Part shown: in pieces, positions 56,687 to 64,000 of the stretch
Layout of the letters: each line of letters starts with the position of its first letter
Position numbering within the stretch: position 1 is the stretch's first letter
Source: Riptortus pedestris
Lineage: Eukaryota > Arthropoda > Insecta > Hemiptera > Alydidae
Direction of reading: 5' to 3'
Assembly (NCBI GenBank): GCA_019009955.1
Contig: CM032229.1
Location: 77,669,001-77,733,000 of the forward strand
DNA length: 64,000 nucleotides
Program-made: the position numbers and the translations under genes
The notes under the pieces: model-generated
What the model was told of the DNA's origin: nothing
The model's input: only the letters and a program-made list of their open reading frames with translations
The model's database searches: none

Positions 56687-57369
56687 TAATGGACCATAAA
56701 AATTGTCATGTTACTACAAAGAATTGACGTTCCGACTTGAAACTATACTTTGTTTTTCAATCCATGAATTTTTTTCGTCTTTGCATTCGTAAAAATACAA
56801 CAGTAGAATTTTAATTTATTTTCCCCACTGGTGAGTCAATGAGCAACAGTGAGTTTTATGTCAAATGGAAAACGTTGTTTTACTAGAGACCAGTTTCTTT
56901 CTAGTTGCACACTGTGTATATTTCTGAACTTTTCCTCAATTTAATTTTACAAATTTAGAAGAAAGGTGCTATAATTTACTCGTTTAACTACAATTGATGT
57001 AATTTTCATATTCATATTCCGCTTTTCCCCAGTTATTTTTCACATAACTATTAGGAAGAAAAATATCAAAAGATAAGAGCCATAACAAATTACAATCACC
57101 GAATACTATGAAATGAATATTATGTCAAAATAAATGATATTATTTTTTACTTAATACTGCTTCCTAAACTACTTCTTTGTTACATCATTCTATGGGCAGG
57201 TTTATTTTCCCTTCATCTCTTTCTCTCCCTAAACATTCCACTTTCTTTCTTGGTTACGAAGTCAAGACATTACTTTAGACGTTTAAGGAAACAATCTAGT
57301 CATATTTTTACTCATTTTATTCATAGTGACGATATGAAATATGTAGTTTATCTCATCGGAAAGGTTTTT

Positions 57370-57440
57370 AGTTATTTATTTACGTCCACTTTATGCTACT
57401 ATGGCTAATTGGGACGGGTTATGTACAGGTTACCATCTAA
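57370..57440 (-). mobile_element. SINE 3' fragment
   Basis: Minus-strand tail and distal body only (AACCTGTACATAACCCGTCC, TAGCCATAGTAGCATAAAGT). Confidence 0.65.
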
Positions 57441-57444
57441 ACCT

Positions 57445-58790
57445 GGAAACAATATACTTACCTTTGGCCTGGGCTCAACTCCAAATAATTTATGTGTTAC
57501 CAGACGGAGTAAATAGAATCCCTTGTAATTAAGGGAGTAAATTTATTTTTCCTGCAAAATATACTAAAATTATTTTACGAACACATAATAATTTACAAAG
57601 TGCTTGCTATATTCCATTAGCAAGAGTGACGTATGATAAGAGTACGCAAGGGGTATACATTTTTTTATATAAACATTTAAAACATGGCTATATTAAGATT
57701 TGTAATAATATTTAATAATGTCTACAGTGTGTGATAAAATAATAGTACTAGTAGTAATTTTTTCGTTATATAAGACCATTAAAAAAGAAAAAAAAAACTT
57801 GGTTTATAAATGAAACACAGAACAAAGGAGTAATCAAGATCTGCCAGCACTCTTCAGACATTTATACAAAGTAATATCCGTTTATTATGACTATTACTTG
57901 ATCTCTGAGCAAGTAATTCCTAACCACTCCTAATCAAACACTGTAAGATGGAACTCATGTAAGTGTCTTCATGTTCCTGGAGGTTGCACAGCGAGCAGTA
58001 GAGTCATATTTAATCCAAGGCTTCTTGTTCACATTGAAGAGTTTCTGGTCTGATAGAGTGGAGATTGTTTACATTAGTTTATTCTATAGCTTAGGAGCGA
58101 AATGAGAATTCGATGTTTAACTCATGAAATTGTGCTTCGGAAAGGTTTCGTATAAATGTCTATTGACTTTAATTGCTTCAGTTATTTTATTACTATTTGA
58201 CAAATTCCAGGTACATTATCGTATCAAAATAATTTCTTCTTTATAACTTTTAATCTTTTCTTTTTGTTAACCTATCATCACTTAAGTTTAAGAGCTTTCA
58301 CCTAAAATAGAATACTTTATACAACACCGTTTAAGAACTTGATGAAAGTGATTTTGTAGATAAAAAAAAAATTCTTTGAAAAGGGCTAAAACATTAGGTC
58401 ATTCAATTTTTAAATTATCTATTATTGAACTTTTACATTTTACTCACTTATTTACAAAAAGAACATCATTTAGTATGATATAATTTCTAATCCCGGGAAT
58501 AATTTTTGATTGCCATTTGCCACGCGTGCGCGTGCGTCAGTTCGTGGTTGACGTTTTTCTATGATAATTACTGTACTTGATATCTAAAAATATCATGTAA
58601 AACTAAGCGTCCAGCTCATTAATAAATCAGAAAAGAAGAAAGAGTGGGGGTTTAACGAAGGAGTAAAATAAAAAAAAAAACTATAAATGTCCACATTATT
58701 ACGTGTTGTATAATGTTGCATAACCAAATTTGTTGACACTGTAATACTTTAAAAATGTTGTTCTGTAAATATTTCTTCTTTAACACAACA
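57445..58790. other. AT-rich DNA, nothing recognised
   Basis: A weak HINE-like trace at 58600-58720 (GTGGGGGTTTAACGAAG) was too eroded to call. Confidence 0.4.
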
Positions 58791-58793
58791 ATT

Positions 58794-58976
58794 CTCACAT
58801 CGTAAACCTAGAGTGGCGAGTTCGATTCTCGCCACTGCAAAGGAAATTATTTAGTGACGGAATTCATAAAATAACATCGTAAGTCCCACCCTGGCTAGAA
58901 AAGGGTGGTAACCTGTAGATAACCCGTCCCAATTAGCCTTAGTTGCAAAAAGTGGACATTAATGAATAGTAATAAC
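58794..58976 (+). mobile_element. tRNA-derived SINE, 5' truncated
   Basis: Starts at CTCACATCGTAAACCTAGAG. Box B is GCGAGTTCGATTCTCGCC, and the body and tail are well preserved (GGTGGTAACCTGTAGATAAC). The A-box head is missing. Confidence 0.85.
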
Positions 58977-58979
58977 ACA

Positions 58980-59385
58980 ATAATGAACAATATTATTTGT
59001 ATTTTTTAGTTTTTATTAAGCACTTAATTTACTTTACGTAAGTGAACCTCACTCCTACTTATCAAGCATTAACAATAAGTCGACAAATCACATCTTATTG
59101 AAGCACTACAAATGATCTTCAGGCCTATCTTTTTTTCTGCCTTAGATACTTTTATTGATCTTAGTAAGGATACAGTGCAATCCTATTTAAAGCTCATATA
59201 CCACAAATTTTTTTCATGTTTACTATGTGAGAAATATAAATGAATGTGCGGTGTGAGGTCGTCAGTCCTATACTCGATATTTAAATTTTTTTCAGTATCG
59301 AGTTAACCCTCACATCTCCTCTCCAAGTTTTACTTAACGTACGTGTATCACTCAACATCTCGTAAATATCTTGTTTGAAATTTTC
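58980..59385. other. AT-rich DNA with eroded HINE-like traces
   Basis: GTTTACTATGTGAGAAATAT and TCGAGTTAACCCTCACATCT suggest an old module-C-like segment, but the order is not clear enough to call. Confidence 0.3.
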
Positions 59386-59389
59386 TTAT

Positions 59390-59505
59390 TAATACAGGAG
59401 AAATAGAGAATCAAATGTGAGACAGCATCATCAGCTTGCCATTCCAGCATGTGGGAACTCTGCTTAGTGTAAGCAGTAATTGTATGGCGCATTATTTTTT
59501 TTAGA
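59390..59505 (+). mobile_element. HINE-like element, 3' end fragment
   Basis: AGAAATAGAGAATCAAATGTG leads to GTGGGAACTCTGCTTAGTGT and a decayed hairpin and T-run, as in the long subfamily. Confidence 0.4.
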
Positions 59506-59509
59506 AGGA

Positions 59510-60095
59510 ATTGAATTTTTTATATCCATACTTGAGAAATAACAGCGTTTAAGAGGAAGGAAAGATATGCATATAAGTCTTACGGAACAATAAAAAGTGT
59601 AGCTTGTAAAATAGTGAAGAAGTCTCAGGAAGCCGTTTTTCTTTAGAAGTGACAGTTTCCACGTTCACCTTCTTGAAGCGTATGAAAGGATGGGAAATCA
59701 CGTGCAACCCATAACATGTCATTGCAGGGCATATACGTATGGTCGAAGAAAACTCATTTTGCCTCAACGCGTTTATTCTCAGTTCCTTCAGATAATATTC
59801 ACTTTATATTGATGTAGGAAAAATAGAATATGTTTTAAGAGTTTTGAAATATGAGCCCTTATTATTACCATTTTTACCCGCTTCAACCAAGTTCTTTTCT
59901 TACCAGACTCTAAAAAAATAAACTGCTTTGAATGGTGTCACGGAATTTTCAAGTGAACAGTTAGTAGGTATAAACGACAAATATTAGCTGCCAGAATAAT
60001 AAAACAACCTGTGTTTCGCACCACCACTTTCATCATATTAACAGACGGAAGTGTACAATTTGGTTCAGAAAAATATTTTACTCTGGAGTTCAGGA
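59510..60095. other. Unassigned DNA
   Basis: A 72-codon minus frame (59549-59767) without recognised domains. Otherwise empty. Confidence 0.4.
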
Positions 60096-60101
60096 AGTTT
60101 T

Positions 60102-60470
60102 TTTTTAGCAGATTTCCCGTAAGGCAAAAAGATCAAGTTCGCTAATTACTGAAATCGGACCAGTAAGAGTAGGGGACGTTAGATAGAGAAATTGTTTGAA
60201 AATGCGAAATATCTCCGTTATTATACTTATGATCGAAACATTGCATAGAACCAATATTATTGAAAATTTAATGTACTATACGAGTAAATGTTGTAACATA
60301 CATTTTTTTTATCATTTTTTCTCCGAGATAATTGATTGGTTTTAGTTTTCACCCCGCGTAAACTCCCTCTCCCACACATTTAACAATAATATGTTATATT
60401 ATAACTATTATTTTCAACTGATATTTACTACATGAGGTTCGTGCAAATACGTTGTGATCACGTCAACAAT
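60102..60470 (+). mobile_element. HINE-like element with deleted TA core
   Basis: The 5' end TTTTTTAGCAGATTTCCCG jumps directly to AAAAAGATCAAGTTCGCTAA, losing the whole left block and microsatellite. The conserved half and module C follow (TTTTCACCCCGCGTAAACTC, TACTACATGAGGTTCGTGC). The 3' hairpin end is absent. Confidence 0.6.
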
Positions 60471-60474
60471 TAAA

Positions 60475-61475
60475 AGGTTTTGTTGTAGATTTTACTACTT
60501 CTTCTAAAAATTAAATTAAGTATTATAGGGGTTACATTGAAATTGTGATGGTTTTTTTTTTTTTTATAAAATTGATATTGAATTTTTTAGAATATATGCA
60601 TTATAAAGGGAGATTATTGATGAAGTAAATCAAGTCCTCTTTCCTTGGTTTTATGGATGCGCAGTAGAGCACTAAACAGGAAGCCACTACAACCACTTCC
60701 TCGGCTAAGTGCGAATGTTTATCTGTTATCAAACTCTTTTCTGGGTTTATTACTCTGTTATAATTTTGTGTCTATTGGGAGTTAGTCACTATAACATAAC
60801 TAAATTTCCATACAGAAGAGATGTACAACAAAACAATTGATTTGTTCAGAAACACCTTGCATAAAAAACCGAATATTTCTTCTTAATGACATTGAATCAG
60901 AATATAATTTTGTAATGTAGCTTTAAATATATATTTGAGGCTTCATGAGGCTCAATGATTCATAATTAATGAACTTCATAGAGACTCCATCGTTTTTAAA
61001 GAATGAATGATGTACTTCAAAAACTCGAGGCTTGTCTGAGAAACCCCAGGTCAATAATATACAGTAGTATATATGTATATTTGTGTGTGTGTGTGAATTC
61101 TTTTTTCTGTAATGAACGCCTATTTAATCACAAGGGAGTCATGGGTCAGTTCACCCTGTGCCAGACTGCTTATGGGCAAGATCAAAAAGCAGCATAAGCA
61201 TTTACTTTTACTTATATAATGTAGTGTTTATAATTATACTTAAACAATGTGTGCCCGGATTGTTTTTTGCCTGGAAATATGCACATTATAGATTACATTT
61301 AATAATGATAAATGCTATCCATGATTATGATTTGAATTATTCACGGTGAGTCAAGCAGCGGGGGGTGATTGATTAGGAACTCATCATTCATTCATTCTTC
61401 AAAACTAAAATCTCTGTGCTATAAGTCCCCTTCAGTTAGTTACGGAAGAGCAAACTCCCTAGACGGCAACTGTAG
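60475..61475. other. Unassigned DNA
   Basis: Includes a short (GT)n at 61083. Small frames at 61003 and 61158 have no family signal. Confidence 0.4.
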
Positions 61476-61480
61476 AATTA

Positions 61481-61510
61481 TATCCCGGGCATCGCCAGGT
61501 AACTTGCTAC
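61481..61510 (+). mobile_element. Possible Helitron 3' end, decayed
   Basis: ATCCCGGGCATCGCCAGGTA followed by ACTTGCTAC matches the 3' hairpin and end of the Helitron at 27801-29781 (plus orientation here), with CTAC in place of CTAG and one hairpin mismatch. No ~298-bp array is found upstream, so only the terminus remains, if real. Confidence 0.3.
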
Positions 61511-61514
61511 TGTA

Positions 61515-61970
61515 TATGTATAAGGAAAAGTCATTATTTATGGCACCTCAAAGAGAGGCCGACGTGAGTCTCTCGGCTTTCTGTACCGTAAATTAAGCCT
61601 AAATTTAATAATGAACAAAGTGAATTATGCGTTGTTAAAAAATCAAATTTTCTGAAATGAAAGATCGGTTTATAAAATTGTTATTTAATTTATATATCAG
61701 TTTTAAGCATAATAATGGTATTAAAGCAATTTTGGGTTACAAATCCATAGGTAAACTTATACTTGTATTTATTTTTAATTTCTTGTCCTGTGGGAATCAC
61801 TTTCACAAAGGCCTTTCAGGTAGACAGGTTACAGAGAATGAGGTAACAGCTGAGAAGGTCAATGCTACGAACTTGACACTAGCAATCCACACGCGTTCGA
61901 CGACCTTTCATTCGACTCGTAACTATAGCACAACAAACATATGGCTCAAAGTACTTTATCCTATTGTTAT
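61515..61970. other. Unassigned DNA with a 112-codon frame
   Basis: The frame at 61657-61995 runs into the HINE at its end and shows no recognisable domain. Its first half is hydrophobic. I do not consider it a supported gene. Confidence 0.35.
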
Positions 61971-61975
61971 CAGCA

Positions 61976-62035
61976 GATTAGCAGATTTACCGTAAGCAAA
62001 TCAGCCATAGACGATGGTGAAAATGGGGTTCATTC

Positions 62036-62115
<80 letters not shown>

Positions 62116-62912
62116 GTTGCCAATGTAAAGGTTGAAATGCGAGTTTTATTTTACCATTCGACACATAAGCGTACAACGTAAAACTAAAGATCAAGTTCGT
62201 TGACGGCTGAAATCGAACCATGGAGACTGAGGATTTAGGAGGGGGAGATGGACGGATATTGAAAATATCTCCGTTATTATACGTCGGATCGAAAAATTGT
62301 ATAGTTTCCCGTAACGAAAAAATGTATAGATTCAATCTTATTATAAATTTAAGATTCTATAAATGTTGTATTCATTTGTTCTCTATCTTAAACATTAACC
62401 AAGATATTTGAATTTTTAGGTTCTTAGACTCGAGTAAACCCCCACTCCTGCTCATGCTAATAATAAGCTGATATGAAATGGATCACTCCACCCTATGGCA
62501 ATATACCAAATATAGTATTCAACAGATTTTTACTTGATACAATATACTGAATGGTGACATCATCAATTAAAATTTTGAGATTTCATTCAACACTATTGAT
62601 CATATCCGTTAATGGCTTAAATCTAACTAGGAATAAGGTGGTTTAGAGGGGTGATTTCGAAAATATAAAATATTTCCTTTATTATGAGTAGGATAAAAAG
62701 TTGGCCACAATTGTAGGGATCCACGACAATTGTTGGTCTTTTAATGTTCTCATAACTCAAATATTAAGCGAGCAATTCATAATTTCTTGTTTTCAGCCTT
62801 CAGTACATCCCACGTCTAGTCATCGGATTTTTACTTAGAAAAATAGAGAATATAACACAACTAGCGTGCCAGGATCAGTTGGGAAATCAACTTAGTGCTT
62901 GGTGGACTTTTT
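61976..62912 (+). mobile_element. HINE-like element, long subfamily with two cores
   Basis: The 5' end is ATTAGCAGATTTACCGTAAG, with left block GATGGTGAAAATGGGGTTC and a (TA)n core at 62040-62113. Conserved half 1 (TTGACGGCTGAAATCGAACC, ATCTCCGTTATTATACGTCG) and module C (CGAGTAAACCCCCACTCC) follow. A second conserved half (GTTAATGGCTTAAATCTAAC, ATTTCCTTTATTATGAGTAGG), a second module start (TTTTCAGCCTTCAGTACATC) and a decayed 3' end (GGGAAATCAACTTAGTGCTT, GTGGACTTTTTGG) complete it. At about 940 bp it is the longest uninterrupted copy. Confidence 0.65.
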
Positions 62913-62914
62913 GG

Positions 62915-63830
62915 TGAATGAAAAAACTGTGCCAATATCGATATTTCTTACACAAACTTGTTTTCGGCATTCCGGAATATTTTTTTCTTTAGAGCATCTT
63001 TTGGGAGAGCTCCTTTATGAGTGAAGCATGAAATAATAACACATATAGCTTAGAAATTAAAAAACAATTATATACAGATAACATTTTTAAAAATAATTTG
63101 TAGAATGTCTTTCTAGTTATTCAAATATTATATGCATAGTTAACCATAACCAACAACAGACTTTTAAAAGATACTAAAATATGTTAGGTAAAAAAATAAA
63201 TTATAAACATAAAAAATGCATTGTTTACAGATTATATTTAAAATTCTTTAAAACTGTATAAATAGTTGATTTGTTTTTTAAAATTTAAATTTATTCGTAT
63301 TCTTGTTGGTTAATATTTGATAATAATTTCAGTACTCATGATGGTGGTGCCAATGCAACAAAAAACCTTTCTGACGGTGCTAAAGAGAAACTGCATGTTT
63401 TCAAGTAGACAAGCCACAGCTGTGTGTTATCACAGGAGATATATAGGCATTGTGCGATTTCTAATCCAAGTGAAACACTTCACTGCACACTGAGCCTATC
63501 TCAGGATGTCAGAGGTATCTAGAAGATCCAACCGGCTTTACGTAAACCACTAAAGCATTAAAAAAACACAAAAGCCAACATAATATCCTGCAAAGATAAT
63601 GGGCCTAGAAAAACACCCAGTTACATACGGTAAATGATTAGTCTTGTGGAACAATCGCCCTCAATACTTTATAAAAGAATTTGAATAATGCACTTGCTGT
63701 ATTATAAATACATTACTCTTAGTATTAAAACAATAATACAATATTATTAGATTAGCTTAGATTCTCTCGCACCTGGTACGTAATATTTTTGAGTAATTCT
63801 GTCTGACAGTGTATTATATATGTGTATAAA
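62915..63830. other. AT-rich DNA, nothing firm
   Basis: A short open segment at 63333-63408 with an acceptor-like start and a TAG end is treated as a weak exon candidate in the findings. Confidence 0.4.
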
Positions 63831-63835
63831 CATGC

Positions 63836-63869
63836 ATACATACATACATACATACATGCATACATACAG

Positions 63870-63910
<41 letters not shown>

Positions 63911-63933
63911 TATATATATATATATATATAAAT

Positions 63934-64000
<67 letters not shown>
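63836..64000. repeat. (CATA)n then interrupted (TA)n microsatellite
   Basis: About 10 CATA-type units followed by TA runs broken by AAA/AAT interruptions to the window edge. Confidence 0.9.

Larger units (their letters stand above)
55930..57365. other. Unassigned DNA with microsatellites
   Basis: Nothing recognised apart from the microsatellites at 56481-56503 and 56612-56684. Confidence 0.45.

Overview
This is animal genomic DNA, and nothing in it looks bacterial. It is AT-rich, has no operons or ribosome-binding sites, and is packed with decayed transposons and long (TA)n, (GT)n, (GA)n and (CA)n microsatellites. tRNA-derived SINEs, rolling-circle transposons, LINE fragments and a Gag-like frame all point to an invertebrate. 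The mix of microsatellite-cored rolling-circle elements and tRNA-SINEs would fit a mollusc (perhaps a cephalopod) or an arthropod, but I cannot decide between them from sequence alone.

Host coding content is very sparse. Three short stretches look like exons: 3172-3310 (+) encodes a LOTUS/OST-HTH-like segment and is followed by a strong GTGAGT donor; 12782-12863 (+) is CpG-rich, starts with ATG after an in-frame stop, encodes a signal-peptide-like stretch and ends at GTGAGT; 5619-5853 (+) is an open segment between a strong acceptor and GTAAGT. They are probably isolated exons in long introns or intergenic DNA, not one gene. The left edge (85-1161) holds the Gag-like frame of an LTR retrotransposon, ending in a poly-Asn (AAT)n run. 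LINE remnants lie at 2565-2698 (-), 37377-37535 (+) and 44148-44790 (-).

The dominant component is one interspersed family with about 20 copies or pieces. Its 5' end is TTAGCAGATTTCCC followed at once by a palindromic partner. A (TA)n core follows, then a conserved block (CTGTTAACGCTCTAGCGGTC ... ATATCTCCGTTATTATGCG), a variable module, and a 3' end with an internal copy of the inverted repeat (GGGAAATCTGCT), a short hairpin (ACGCAG-CCC-CTGCGT) and GACGGACTTTT. This is the architecture of Helentron-associated elements (HINE/DINE-1-like; the microsatellite-bearing pearl elements of bivalves are comparable). One copy is inserted inside another at 25494-26304, giving a filled/empty site comparison that shows insertion between T residues with no visible target duplication.

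Two canonical non-autonomous Helitrons (18640-20225 and 27801-29781, both minus) have TC...CTAG ends, a 3' hairpin, an A/T insertion site and an internal tandem array with a period near 298 bp. The first sits inside the (TA)n core of a HINE. About a dozen tRNA-like SINE copies are scattered through the window, including a head-to-head pair at 52584-53019. Several foldback/MITE-like elements (6492-6607, 11221-11364, 21851-21937, 46541-46754) and a 63-bp minisatellite with 189-bp higher-order structure (39800-40440) complete the picture. I saw no rRNA gene, no functional tRNA gene and no CRISPR array.
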